IMG/VR virus record: IMGVR_UViG_3300027734_000117
Coordinates: 1 to 45,308 of that record
DNA length: 45,308 nucleotides
Reading direction: 5' to 3' (one strand)
Source of the DNA: a virus
In this document: one piece after another, positions 34,510-42,605 of the stretch
Layout: each line of letters opens with the position of its first letter
Numbering within the stretch: the first letter of the stretch is position 1
Position numbers and translations under genes: made by a program
The notes under the pieces: model-generated
Told to the model about the DNA's origin: nothing
Seen by the model: only the letters and a program-made list of their open reading frames with translations
The model's database searches: none

Positions 34510-34917
34510 ATGGCTACAAAAAAACCAAGAATAGGAAAGTCGCAAATTGCTGGCGGAGTTAAAGTCCAGCTACCAATAGACTCACCCCTAATTGGAGTAT
34601 TAAAAACAGATCAATATGATATTGTAAATGTATATACCAATCAAATAGATAAGACATATATTGCTTCATCTCCAGACAACAACGATGACCCTGATGAAAA
34701 TGATGATAATTATCCAGACGATCCCATAGATACATCTGATGCACCAAATTTAGAAGATATAGTATTAATTGGAACTACTGGTAAAAGATATTCATCTGGA
34801 CAAACAATAACTGACCCAGAAATATATTATGACGCAAACAATAACAGATTACTTAGAGTTACTTTCGAAGTTAAAAATAGTGTTGGAGAAACTGTAAAGG
34901 GAGTAATGATAATATGA
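34510..34917 (+). CDS. Acidic small tail-region protein
   Basis: 135 residues with no recognised family. The N-terminus is basic (MATKKPRIGKSQIAGGVKVQ), and the middle is a run of Asp/Asn/Pro (DNNDDPDENDDNYPDDPIDT). The end is a small beta segment (YYDANNNRLLRVTFEVKNSV). The acidic linker could bind Ca2+ or Mg2+ or act as a flexible tether in the tail tip. It overlaps the next gene by ATGA, so it belongs to the tail tip operon. It could be a small baseplate connector. Confidence 0.55.
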   Translation: MATKKPRIGKSQIAGGVKVQLPIDSPLIGVLKTDQYDIVNVYTNQIDKTYIASSPDNNDDPDENDDNYPDDPIDTSDAPNLEDIVLIGTTGKRYSSGQTITDPEIYYDANNNRLLRVTFEVKNSVGETVKGVMII

Positions 34918-35804
34918 TAACAAAATTTGGTAAAAGATTTATAACATCTTATTTAGCAAGTGGACTTAATTTTAATCAAAAAGATATTGCTATTGGAATA
35001 GGGTCACAAACACCAACTCTTAATGACTCAGACATGCAGTTTGAATTTTACAGATCAGGAGTTTTTCTTGGGAGCTCTGACATACAAACAAATACAGCAA
35101 CTGGAGAAACAACATATTCTGTAGTTTATAAAACTACATTGCCTACAGATGTTGAAGGAATTATATCAGAGATTGGAATATTCCCTACTGGATTTATTCA
35201 GAATACAGACTACTCATCCAAATACATATCATCATTTGAAGATACTACACAGTGGGCAGATTCAACTGGAGCTCAACCAACATCAGTATCAACGCCAACT
35301 CCAAGGATAGGATCTTCATATTTTTCTGTTACAGCAACATCAGGACAATCAAAATCATACAGTTTAAATACTGTTTTTGATCTTTCTGGATATGGAGTAG
35401 AAGATTCTATGACTCTTGCTTTTTATCAATCAGATTTAAATTTAGATTATATTTATGCTAGATTTTATAGCTCACCAACTAACTATAAAGAAATAAGATT
35501 TCCTGGATATTCAACAATTGGTCAAAAAATTTCATTACCAATTAAATTATCTAGTTTATTTAACTCAACATTTTCGTCTACTGGATCAACAGATTTTTCT
35601 AAAATTACTACAATAGAAATAGGAGCCAAAGCTAAATCTTCAGGAAATGCAAATGTTTTATTAGATGGATTAAGACTAAACGATGAAGATAGATACAATA
35701 GTCAATATGGTTTAATTAGTAGATCTATACTTACTACGCCTATAGTAAAAACCCTTGGAGTAGAGATGGACATTGAGTATAAGATAGACTTAGGATTTTT
35801 ATAA
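34914..35804 (+). CDS. Baseplate / tail tip protein with jelly-roll domain
   Basis: 296 residues. Residues 1-100 (FGKRFITSYLASGLNFNQKD, IAIGIGSQTPT, EGIISEIGIFP) resemble tail-fibre-connecting baseplate proteins, where the 'SEIGIFP' strand is common. Residues about 100-260 form an insert with jelly-roll character (SYSLNTVFDLSGYGVEDSMT, LAFYQSDLNLDYIYARFYSS, LLDGLRLNDEDRYN) like carbohydrate-binding modules. The C-terminus returns to the base domain (VEMDIEYKIDLGFL). Likely a host-surface contact or fibre-mounting protein. Overlaps both neighbours. Confidence 0.55.
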   Translation: MITKFGKRFITSYLASGLNFNQKDIAIGIGSQTPTLNDSDMQFEFYRSGVFLGSSDIQTNTATGETTYSVVYKTTLPTDVEGIISEIGIFPTGFIQNTDYSSKYISSFEDTTQWADSTGAQPTSVSTPTPRIGSSYFSVTATSGQSKSYSLNTVFDLSGYGVEDSMTLAFYQSDLNLDYIYARFYSSPTNYKEIRFPGYSTIGQKISLPIKLSSLFNSTFSSTGSTDFSKITTIEIGAKAKSSGNANVLLDGLRLNDEDRYNSQYGLISRSILTTPIVKTLGVEMDIEYKIDLGFL

Positions 35805-38320
35805 TGCCTGATAAATATTCACCACCAGACTTAAGTAAAACAGCTGCAGGAGCTGCAGCAGCAGCTAATCAAACAACTGCAGATTCCTTTGTTATTAAAA
35901 AATCAGGATTAAATGTTGTAATGAATGCTAAATATCAATTTTCATTTTCATATTTATATGCTGATCCAAATAATGCTTCAAACCTTATTCCTGGAACAAG
36001 ATCTCCAAATTTTATTGTTACACTACAAACTCCTGATTTAACTCAACCAGTAACAAATTTAGTTGTTACTCCAGGACTTCTTTCTTACTCAGTAAAATGG
36101 GATTTAATAGATAAAGCACTTACTGCTAATAAATGGCTAATAGATATACAAATATATGAAAGTTTAACTGGAGCATTTGCAGGAGAAGAATATTTAGTTT
36201 GGGACGGTAATGGAAGTTCTGCAACGATACTTGTTTCAAATACAGCAAACAGATGGATACGTGTAGATACAAGAGATCAAGATTATAGAAAGAAAAGTGC
36301 ATTTTCTGGTATGTTTAAAGCAACAGATCCAATTGTTGTAGACACGGTTGGTCCAGATAATGTTACTTCAGTTAGTTCTACTAGCGGTATTGATACAACT
36401 GGATATTTGGGATTTAATGCATATGCAAATATATCTTGGCCAGCAGTAACAGGCAAAGGTATAAGAGGATATAGAATTAGATTTAGTAATGATAATGGAG
36501 CTACTTATTCCTATGTTGATTCTCCAGGCACTGGAACAACTTATAAACTTGCAGGGCTTGCTATTGGATCAACATATAAAATAGCAGTTGCAACATATGA
36601 TGAATACAATAATACATCATCCTCATATGTATCTGGATCAGATGTTACAGTTACGGGAACACCATCTGTATCAAATTATATTTCTGGAGGTCCATTTCAA
36701 TTTGGCGTAGGTGTAGGATCTGTTTCTACAAATAAAGGATTATATTTTGACGCTAGCAACTACTGGTATGTTAATGCTACCAATAGCGCAAGACTTAAGG
36801 TTGGCGGAGCATCAAGCAACTACCTTTTGTGGGATGGCTCAACTTTTGCGATAGACGGAAATATTACTGCAAGAGGCGGAACGTTTAGCGGAAACATATT
36901 TATGTCTACTTCTGGTGCATCAATTTATAATGGAACTATTGATGCCACTACTGGTAATTTAACTGGCAATGGGTTTGCATTAAATTCAACAGGACTTAAA
37001 GTAGCTAATGGAACTAACTCAGTAACAATCGCAGCAGCAACTGGAACTATTACTGCAAATGCAGGATCAATTGGTGGATGGACTTTAAGCGGTAATACCC
37101 TTTCTAAGAATAATGTTATATTAGACAGTACTGGTCAAATACAAGTTGGTTCATCTGCAACATCTAGCATTTATTTAAACTCATCTAATGCTAGCTTTCT
37201 TATGTGGGCTGGCAATAATACTCCAGATTCAAATGCAAAATTTAGAGTAGGAACAGACGGAACTTTATATGCTAGAAATGCAGTGTTTGGAGCAGGAACA
37301 TCTGTAGAAGGCTATGCAACTTCTGGACAATTAAGTGCGGTTGATACAAAAGCTACTAATGCAGCATCATCTGCATCAACAGCATCAACAAATGCATCTA
37401 CTGCATTAACTAATGCACAAACTGCAGCAACAGATGCCAATACAGCAAAAGTTGCAGCTGCCGCAGCAAAAGCAATTGCAGACGCAGCTCTTCCATCAAC
37501 AAGTTTTGATCGAGCTGCTATTGTTGCAAAAATAAGCACTAGTACAGATACAACAAGAATTGATGGCGGATTATTAAAAACAGGAACTGTTTCAGCCGAT
37601 GCCGTAGTAACAGATTTTATTTCTGCATTTTCAATTAATGCTAGCAAGATTACTACGGGAACTATATCTGGAATTAAAGGCATATTCACAGATGGAGAAG
37701 TTGGCGGGTTTACATTAGGTAATGCAGACTTAACTGCAAGTACTTCAAAACTTCCCAGAATAATTTTTGGAAACAAAGTATTACTTGGCTATGATTCAAG
37801 TAACGGAGTATACACATTAAATGCTGGAAATCCATATACAGATTCGGGTGGCTCATTCTATGTAAATACAAACTCAAACGTATTTAGATTTGCAGCAGAT
37901 TCAGCATCAAGATCTTATGCAGCTGAAATTAGAAATACTGTAAGGGCAAGAACCTTTAGATATATAGTAGAGTCTGTACTAGATAGCTCGTCTAGAAGAT
38001 TCAAAGAAAATATTGTTGATGTTCCAAAACATTACTATGAAAGAATATTAAAGGTTAAACCTACTTTTTTTACTTATATAAATAATCACCCAGAGACACA
38101 ACCTGAAGTATGGGGAAATCATGGAATGGGTCCAATAGTTGAAGATTTGGAAGAGGCAGGACTAGGAATATTTGTTGAAAGAAATTTAAATGGACAACCA
38201 ACCTCACTTAGAAATCCACAAAATATGGCATTTTTACTTATACCAGTAGTTAGAGATCTTAAAGCCCAGGTTGATACGCTTGAGGCAAGGCTAATAGAAT
38301 TGGAGGGGAATAATGTTTAA
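35804..38320 (+). CDS. Central tail fibre with FN3 domains and S74 chaperone
   Basis: 838 residues, TAATG overlap. Residues about 80-180 and 185-285 look like fibronectin III domains (LLSYSVKWDLIDKALTANKW, AYANISWPAVTGKGIRGYRI). Residues 290-500 resemble the beta-helical shaft of J-like tip proteins (DGNITARGGTFSGNIFMSTS, NAGSIGGWTLSGNTLSKNNV). An Ala-rich coiled coil follows at about 510-560 (repeated ASTASTNAST). Residues 727-838 are an S74 intramolecular chaperone: SSRRFKENI with Ser729 and Lys734, GPIVEDLEEAGL, FLLIPVVRDLKAQV. Self-cleavage would release the last 110 or so residues. This is the second S74 fibre in the window. Confidence 0.82.
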   Translation: MPDKYSPPDLSKTAAGAAAAANQTTADSFVIKKSGLNVVMNAKYQFSFSYLYADPNNASNLIPGTRSPNFIVTLQTPDLTQPVTNLVVTPGLLSYSVKWDLIDKALTANKWLIDIQIYESLTGAFAGEEYLVWDGNGSSATILVSNTANRWIRVDTRDQDYRKKSAFSGMFKATDPIVVDTVGPDNVTSVSSTSGIDTTGYLGFNAYANISWPAVTGKGIRGYRIRFSNDNGATYSYVDSPGTGTTYKLAGLAIGSTYKIAVATYDEYNNTSSSYVSGSDVTVTGTPSVSNYISGGPFQFGVGVGSVSTNKGLYFDASNYWYVNATNSARLKVGGASSNYLLWDGSTFAIDGNITARGGTFSGNIFMSTSGASIYNGTIDATTGNLTGNGFALNSTGLKVANGTNSVTIAAATGTITANAGSIGGWTLSGNTLSKNNVILDSTGQIQVGSSATSSIYLNSSNASFLMWAGNNTPDSNAKFRVGTDGTLYARNAVFGAGTSVEGYATSGQLSAVDTKATNAASSASTASTNASTALTNAQTAATDANTAKVAAAAAKAIADAALPSTSFDRAAIVAKISTSTDTTRIDGGLLKTGTVSADAVVTDFISAFSINASKITTGTISGIKGIFTDGEVGGFTLGNADLTASTSKLPRIIFGNKVLLGYDSSNGVYTLNAGNPYTDSGGSFYVNTNSNVFRFAADSASRSYAAEIRNTVRARTFRYIVESVLDSSSRRFKENIVDVPKHYYERILKVKPTFFTYINNHPETQPEVWGNHGMGPIVEDLEEAGLGIFVERNLNGQPTSLRNPQNMAFLLIPVVRDLKAQVDTLEARLIELEGNNV

Positions 38321-38516
38321 ATTTTTTTGTTCTATATGTGCAGACGATAAAGATCTTTATGCTGAAGAGCTAGATATGAGTTATGCTTATGCAATATGCC
38401 CAGATTGTGGTAATACTTTAAAAGAAACTTATGCAAGGCATGATAATATTACAGAGTCTGAAATGACAACTGAATCATACTTTTCCAATAATGGACTAGA
38501 CACAAATACCCCATAA
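38313..38516 (+). CDS. Small zinc-ribbon protein
   Basis: 67 residues, starting within the last codons of the fibre gene, SD GGAGGGG. Two Cys pairs, CSIC near residue 6 and CPDC near residue 30, make a compact zinc ribbon. The C-terminal half is polar and probably disordered. Zinc-ribbon microproteins of this kind in phages can bind host RNA polymerase or nucleic acid, but nothing here decides the target. Confidence 0.6.
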   Translation: MFKFFCSICADDKDLYAEELDMSYAYAICPDCGNTLKETYARHDNITESEMTTESYFSNNGLDTNTP

Positions 38517-38525
38517 TGGTATACT
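38497..38525 (+). promoter_or_regulatory. Promoter before two small genes
   Basis: TAGACA (38497-38502), a 17-base spacer, then TATACT (38520-38525) preceded by TGG (extended -10). The leader of about 16 bases carries the SD AAGGAGA for ATG 38548. Confidence 0.6.
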
Positions 38526-38547
38526 GTAAATCTATCAAGGAGATATA

Positions 38548-38697
38548 ATGGATAATAAATTAGAATTAGTAATAACAGCATTGCAGCAACGCATTGGAGA
38601 GCTTGTCTCACAATATGAGACACATATTGCATTGCTTCGTGCAGAAATTACACAGATCCAGCAAGTACAAAATCCTGTGGAGTCAGAGGAGAAATAA
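38548..38697 (+). CDS. 49-residue coiled-coil protein
   Basis: The start ATG lies behind AAGGAGAT (spacing 6). The peptide MDNKLELVITALQQRIGELV and on is a single amphipathic helix with heptad spacing, then a short acidic tail (PVESEEK). There is no membrane segment, so it is not a typical holin. One base separates its stop from the next ATG, so the two genes are co-translated. Function unknown; an accessory of the neighbouring lectin-like protein is possible. Confidence 0.65.
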   Translation: MDNKLELVITALQQRIGELVSQYETHIALLRAEITQIQQVQNPVESEEK

Positions 38698-38698
38698 A

Positions 38699-39121
38699 AT
38701 GGCAGAACAATTACAACCAATGCCTGTAAATCCAGGGGATCCAATAACATCAGAGTTGTTGTCTAACATTGTGTCTAATATTAACATAATAAATAGTTTA
38801 TCTAATAGTCTTAGCAGTAGCCCAACAGCAGATCCTACCCCTGCTGCTAGTGCAATACAAATTCAATCTGGACGAATAAAGATTACGGCTAACAAAGACG
38901 GCAAAACTGTTACCGCAGTGAAATTTAAAAAAGATTTTGATGCTCAACCAAATATTGTGTGCTCAATTTGGCAGTCATCTGGAGCAGCAATATTAATCAA
39001 TAAATATCAACCAATAGTAACTGCTGCATCAAATACAGGATTTTCAATACAAGCTCAAAATGTAGGAGCAACCGCTGGAGGTTCTTTTTACGTAAATTGG
39101 ATTGCTTGTAGTACAACATAG
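38699..39121 (+). CDS. Fibre-tip-like protein with lectin-type C-terminal domain
   Basis: 140 residues from ATG 38699. The frame is open to 38594, but that would run through the preceding small gene, and GAGGAG fits 38699. The N-terminus (QPMPVNPGDPITSELLSNIV) is a common attachment motif of phage fibre and decoration proteins. Residues about 60-140 (IQSGRIKITANKDGKTVTAV, KFKKDFDAQPNIVCSIW, GGSFYVNWIAC) match the H-type lectin / gp53-like C-terminal fold of fibres. Likely a small carbohydrate-binding decoration or fibre-tip protein. Confidence 0.55.
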   Translation: MAEQLQPMPVNPGDPITSELLSNIVSNINIINSLSNSLSSSPTADPTPAASAIQIQSGRIKITANKDGKTVTAVKFKKDFDAQPNIVCSIWQSSGAAILINKYQPIVTAASNTGFSIQAQNVGATAGGSFYVNWIACSTT

Positions 39122-39124
39122 GTA

Positions 39125-39152
39125 TTGACATTATGTAGCATTATGCTACAAT
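39125..39152 (+). promoter_or_regulatory. Strong promoter of the replication module
   Basis: TTGACA (39125-39130), a 16-base spacer and TACAAT (39147-39152) preceded by TGC, giving both a perfect -35 and an extended -10. Transcription would begin near 39159, just before a 26-base palindrome. It precedes all replication genes and so is a likely early promoter. Confidence 0.8.
39134..39150 (+). promoter_or_regulatory. Operator-like palindrome within the promoter
   Basis: TGTAGCA-TTA-TGCTACA (39134-39150) is a perfect 7-bp inverted repeat that fills the spacer and overlaps the -10. A dimeric repressor bound here would block RNA polymerase. The HTH protein at 40138 or an unseen regulator is a candidate ligand. 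Confidence 0.6.
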
Positions 39153-39164
39153 TTTATTTATACT

Positions 39165-39190
39165 ATAGGCCATGAATATTCATGGCCTAT
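39165..39190 (+). promoter_or_regulatory. 26-bp perfect palindrome at the 5' end of the transcript
   Basis: ATAGGCCATGAAT followed by ATTCATGGCCTAT, 13-base perfect arms with no spacer. In RNA this gives an 11-bp hairpin with an ATAT loop. No T-run follows, so it is not a standard terminator. It may be an operator, an RNA-stabilising 5' hairpin, or the end of upstream transcription. Confidence 0.6.
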
Positions 39191-39206
39191 TAACATTAAG
39201 GTAAAT

Positions 39207-40007
39207 ATGACAAACGATTTAAAATGGATGCTCTCGTCAGATCAACAGTTCCCGTATCAAGATGATAAGATGATTGAGCTATGGTTTAAGGTCATGAAAT
39301 GGTTTAAGCCAGATGTTGTTGACTACCTTGGGGATACAGACGACCAAGCATGCTATAGCAAATATACAGAAGGACGCTCAGCAGAATTTTTAAACTTTCA
39401 TAAAACAGATAGCAGGGACCTTATCGTTCCAATGATGCGACACGAAGCAAAAGGCGCAAGAGATTTTTATGCAAAGACAAGAGATATGCTTCCAGAGGCT
39501 CAGTTATTTTCAGCACTTGGTAATCACGATGTAAGAATCTTTAACTATGTTGATGCAAAACTTCCAGACTACATAAATGAAGTTACACCAGAAGCATTAT
39601 GGGGACTTGACTCATTAGGATATGAATATATTTATTATGATGAACTACCTAAGCGCCGCTTTGGAGATATTCACGTTCACCATGGACTTTCAATTGCAGC
39701 AACAGGATCTGCAAGAAAAGATATGGAAGACATGCAGGTATCTTTAATTCGTGGTCACTCACACAGAATTGCTTCTCATATGGTAACATACGAACTTAGA
39801 AACAATGGCGCTGGAGAAACTCTTCGTGGATACGAGATTGGTCATATGTGTGACGAAAAGGGTCCAGGAATGAAATATACACAACACCACGATTGGCAAA
39901 AGGGATTTGCTGTTGCACATATTGTTAATGACTATCCTCACATTCAAATGATCCACGTGTCACCAGATTACTCTTGCGTGGTGGATGGAAAGTTTTTTCA
40001 AGTATGA
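39207..40007 (+). CDS. Metallophosphatase
   Basis: 266 residues, SD AAGG. Calcineurin-like metallophosphoesterase motifs in order: an N-terminal SSDQQFP (the usual D-x-H here is D-x-Q), DYLGDTDD (the GD motif), SALGNHDVR (GNHD) and VSLIRGHSHR (GH-x-H). The central HVHHGLS adds another metal His. Enzymes of this type cleave phosphomonoesters or diesters. In phages they may act on nucleotides or DNA ends. As first gene of the replication operon it probably serves DNA metabolism. The His-to-Gln change in motif I would alter one metal ligand. Overlaps the next ATG. Confidence 0.82.
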   Translation: MTNDLKWMLSSDQQFPYQDDKMIELWFKVMKWFKPDVVDYLGDTDDQACYSKYTEGRSAEFLNFHKTDSRDLIVPMMRHEAKGARDFYAKTRDMLPEAQLFSALGNHDVRIFNYVDAKLPDYINEVTPEALWGLDSLGYEYIYYDELPKRRFGDIHVHHGLSIAATGSARKDMEDMQVSLIRGHSHRIASHMVTYELRNNGAGETLRGYEIGHMCDEKGPGMKYTQHHDWQKGFAVAHIVNDYPHIQMIHVSPDYSCVVDGKFFQV

Positions 40008-40192
40008 TCAAGTGTAATAAATGCGGAGGAAGAGTATTCGTTGATAGAGTATTCTCTCAAAAAATGCATATGGAACTATTTTGCATCATGTGCGGTAAAC
40101 GCTGGATGATGAATAAGCATACAAATAGGATGGGTAAATGGCTAGAGACACTAGAAGAAAATCACTCAAAGAAGTACGGTATTTCTTCTTAA
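40004..40192 (+). CDS. Small zinc-ribbon protein
   Basis: 62 residues from ATG 40004, which overlaps the previous stop (ATGA). The frame is open further upstream, but that lies inside the metallophosphatase gene. CNKCGG at residues 4-9 and CIMCGK around residue 28 form a zinc ribbon. A basic C-terminal half follows (NKHTNRMGKWLETLEENHSK). Probably a nucleic acid or polymerase-binding adaptor. Its last 55 bases overlap the following gene. Confidence 0.6.
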   Translation: MIKCNKCGGRVFVDRVFSQKMHMELFCIMCGKRWMMNKHTNRMGKWLETLEENHSKKYGISS

Positions 40193-40620
40193 ACGAAAAG
40201 ATACACAAGACTCTTAGTCTATCTAGAGCCAAAGATCAGCTTATTGCTTGGTCTTATTTAGATAAGAAAAGAATGCTTTACCCATATTCAGAAGTAGATA
40301 AAAATATGGGGAGTGCTTATAGTATTGTTCAGGTTGCCTCAATGTTAAATAAGCATAGGGTTACAATACAAGACTACATTCTAGAAGGCAAAATAAAATC
40401 TCCACAAAAGATTTATCCTATTGGCAGCGCTTCAGAAGATACTTGGTATAAGTATATGTTTAGCGACAAAGATATATTAGATCTACACCAATATATATTA
40501 GAGGCTGGACATTCTAAAAATGTTCCATCTAAGGCAGAATTATTGGCTCTTCTCAAACACAGCTTTATATTGTATACTAAGACCGTAGACGGTTTTGTAC
40601 CAGTATGGAAGGCGGAGTAA
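40138..40620 (+). CDS. HTH protein, MerR/excisionase-like
   Basis: 160 residues. Residues about 60-95 (AYSIVQVASMLNKHRVTIQD, then YILEGKIKSP) form a winged HTH of the MerR/excisionase type: 'S-V-x-Q-V-A-x-x-L' plus a recognition helix and wing. The N-terminal 50 residues are basic; the C-terminal part is helical (DILDLHQYILEAGHSKNVPS). It could regulate the palindromic promoter at 39125, or act as a replication initiator. Its stop overlaps the next ATG (TAATG). Confidence 0.6.
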   Translation: MARDTRRKSLKEVRYFFLNEKIHKTLSLSRAKDQLIAWSYLDKKRMLYPYSEVDKNMGSAYSIVQVASMLNKHRVTIQDYILEGKIKSPQKIYPIGSASEDTWYKYMFSDKDILDLHQYILEAGHSKNVPSKAELLALLKHSFILYTKTVDGFVPVWKAE

Positions 40621-40751
40621 TGAGTTACAACGCAATATATACACTTGAGACTGGCGCTTCTAAGAAGCGTAAGAGAGAAAAAGAAGTTGAGGAATGGAAT
40701 TCAAAGAACGGCCCTGTTGTAGTGAAAAAGGTGGAAGATGGAAAAAAGTAG
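40620..40751 (+). CDS. 43-residue basic protein
   Basis: ATG 40620 overlaps the previous stop, SD AAGGCGGAG. The peptide has a charged middle (ASKKRKREKEVEEWNSKNG) and ends in KKVEDGKK. No family is recognised. The tight packing, SD and overlaps on both sides make it a real gene. The charge suggests nucleic acid contact. Confidence 0.55.
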   Translation: MSYNAIYTLETGASKKRKREKEVEEWNSKNGPVVVKKVEDGKK

Positions 40752-40851
40752 GGTAGTTACTTGTGATATTTGTAATCGGGATATAGAAGTTCGTTGGGGC
40801 ATATTTGCCAGTGATACACTAACTAGACATAAGAAGGCGGAACATAAATGA
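40738..40851 (+). CDS. 37-residue C2H2-like mini zinc finger
   Basis: ATG 40738 sits behind AAGGTGGA inside the end of the previous gene. Residues 9-36 read TCDIC...RHKKAEH, giving C-x2-C-x18-H-x4-H, a C2H2-like arrangement in which the finger loop is longer than the classical x12. Its stop overlaps the next ATG (ATGA). Such tiny zinc proteins may tether to DNA or RNA polymerase. Too small for a confident family call. Confidence 0.6.
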   Translation: MEKSRVVTCDICNRDIEVRWGIFASDTLTRHKKAEHK

Positions 40852-41054
40852 CAACGAGAGTAAAGGTCGATCTTTCTTTTACTAGAAATCTTGGTAACTA
40901 TGAAAGCATTAGGATTAATGTTGGCGTAGAAGATGATGTTCGTTCTGGGGAGACAGTTGATTCTGCCACCGAAAGGGTATACGCATTTGTAGAAAACAAG
41001 CTTGTTCAAAAGACAAGCGAAGTAGAGGAAGAGCTTAAGAGTGGCAAACAATAG
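40848..41054 (+). CDS. Small unknown replication-region protein
   Basis: 68 residues, ATG overlapping the previous stop, SD AAGGCGG. VKVDLSFTRNLGNYESIRIN, then VGVEDDVRSGETVDSATERV and a helical end (FVENKLVQKTSEVEEELKSG). The strand-strand-helix pattern suggests a small alpha/beta protein. Proteins with similar 'NLGNYESIRI' segments are common in phage replication operons, but I cannot name a function. The next gene starts 14 bases before its stop. Confidence 0.6.
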   Translation: MTTRVKVDLSFTRNLGNYESIRINVGVEDDVRSGETVDSATERVYAFVENKLVQKTSEVEEELKSGKQ

Positions 41055-41361
41055 AGAGCCATATATCCTTATGACAAATTACCAGAATCTTTACAAAGAG
41101 AAATATGGTAGACTTCCTACACTAAACAAGTTTAGAGAAAAGTGGGCTATGCAAGATGTAATTGATAGCGTAGGATTTCATAAGGCAAATGATCTATTAA
41201 ACTATTATTTTAGTCTAGAAAAAACGGGCCACCCACTGCAATTTTTTTATTATAACTTTGACAAAATGGAAAATGCTAGAATAGAACTACAAAAGGATAT
41301 TGAGACACGCCGACTACTGCGAGAGTCTACTAAGAAGATGGTGGAAGAGGGCGGGCTATGA
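41041..41361 (+). CDS. Unknown protein upstream of the helicase
   Basis: 106 residues from GTG 41041, with AGAGGAAGAG about ten bases upstream. Helical throughout (NYQNLYKEKYGRLPTLNKFR, then EKWAMQDVIDSVGFHKANDL). Its stop overlaps the helicase ATG (ATGA). Size and position suggest a helicase loader or replication accessory protein, but no sequence motif proves this. Confidence 0.55.
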   Translation: MANNREPYILMTNYQNLYKEKYGRLPTLNKFREKWAMQDVIDSVGFHKANDLLNYYFSLEKTGHPLQFFYYNFDKMENARIELQKDIETRRLLRESTKKMVEEGGL

Positions 41362-42605
41362 ATACAGAAGCAACACTAATCTCTGCTATATGCAAGAATA
41401 AAGACATTAGCACCGTTATGGCAGAGAATGTAGATGAACTATTTACTTCTCATGGAGATGTTTGGGATGGATTAAAGTCCTATTATAATAAGTTTAAGGC
41501 AATACCAGAAATTGGAATCCTACAAGAAAAGTTTAAAGACTTTGAGCCAGACTTAAATGCAACAGCAGAGACTGCATATTATCTAGATAACCTTAAGAAT
41601 GAGTTCTTATCTAGCAGACTAAAGAGTATTTTAATTCGTGGCGGATCCATGCTAAAAGAAGATGCAGCCTCTAGAGTAATTGGCGAACTTCAATCACAGC
41701 TTTCTAGTTTAAATAAATATACTAATAATGTGCGTGACTTAGATATAACTGATGCAGATAATGCCATTAAGCATTTAGAGGCTCTGAAGGTCCGTACAGC
41801 CGAGATGGGCGGTTCTCCAGGCATCAAGACAGGGTTCCAGTCAATTGACCTTGCATACCCCACTGGAATGGCTCCAGGGCACCTTATAGTGGCCATTGGG
41901 TGGCCAGGACGAGGTAAGACATGGTTCACATCATATCTAGCCTGTAAAGCTTGGGAGCAGGGATTTAAGCCAATGATTGTTTCTCTTGAGATGACTCCTG
42001 AAAATATGCGTGACAGAATTTATACTATGTTGGGGTCTGGCCTATTTAAAGCAAGCGACTTTGCTAAGGGTGATATTAATATTGATGATTTTAGAACTTG
42101 GTCTGGAAAGAAATTTGCGGACAAGAATAAGTTTATCTTAGTTTCAAATGAGGGTTCTGGAAACGTAACTCCAAATGCTATTCAGGCTAAGATAGATCAG
42201 CATAAGCCAGATATTGTTATTCTTGATTACCACCAGTTGTTTACTGACAATAATAATTCAAAGGCACCAACAGAACGTAACATGAATATCTCTCGTGAGT
42301 TTAAAAACTTAGCGGTGAGAAATAACATTCCTATTATTGATATTACTGCTGCTACTGCAGACGATATTACAGATCAAGATAACCCACCTATGATGAGCCA
42401 AGTTGCTTGGTCAAAAGCAATTGAATACGATGCTGATATGGCTATGGCTATTCATAAATACAAAGGAACTGACATGATTGAAATTGTTTCCAGAAAGAAT
42501 AGACACGGACATGACTTCGGTGTATTCTTAGATTGGGATATTAACAGGGGTATAGTCAAAGAGATTTACGAAAATCCGTTTGCAGATGACGCACAAAAGA
42601 ATTAA
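41358..42605 (+). CDS. Replicative DNA helicase (DnaB-like)
   Basis: 415 residues. The N-terminal helical domain (about 1-120) is followed by a RecA-like core. Walker A is GWPGRGKT at 181-188 (Lys187). FKPMIVSLEMTPENMRDRIY is the H1a-type segment. Walker B is IVILDYHQ (Asp290). AVRNNIPIIDITAATADDIT and MSQVAWSKAIEYDADMAMAI are the H3/H4 regions. It is a hexameric 5'-3' helicase that unwinds the fork. It is followed at once by a small protein and the primase, a complete primosome set. Confidence 0.88.
   Translation: MNTEATLISAICKNKDISTVMAENVDELFTSHGDVWDGLKSYYNKFKAIPEIGILQEKFKDFEPDLNATAETAYYLDNLKNEFLSSRLKSILIRGGSMLKEDAASRVIGELQSQLSSLNKYTNNVRDLDITDADNAIKHLEALKVRTAEMGGSPGIKTGFQSIDLAYPTGMAPGHLIVAIGWPGRGKTWFTSYLACKAWEQGFKPMIVSLEMTPENMRDRIYTMLGSGLFKASDFAKGDINIDDFRTWSGKKFADKNKFILVSNEGSGNVTPNAIQAKIDQHKPDIVILDYHQLFTDNNNSKAPTERNMNISREFKNLAVRNNIPIIDITAATADDITDQDNPPMMSQVAWSKAIEYDADMAMAIHKYKGTDMIEIVSRKNRHGHDFGVFLDWDINRGIVKEIYENPFADDAQKN

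Noticed and set aside
38548-38697. Holin candidate
   Set aside because: The helix is amphipathic and charged with no membrane-spanning stretch.
38594-38698. Upstream extension of the lectin-like gene
   Set aside because: These bases encode the 49-residue protein at 38548 in another frame, and the SD GAGGAG fits ATG 38699.
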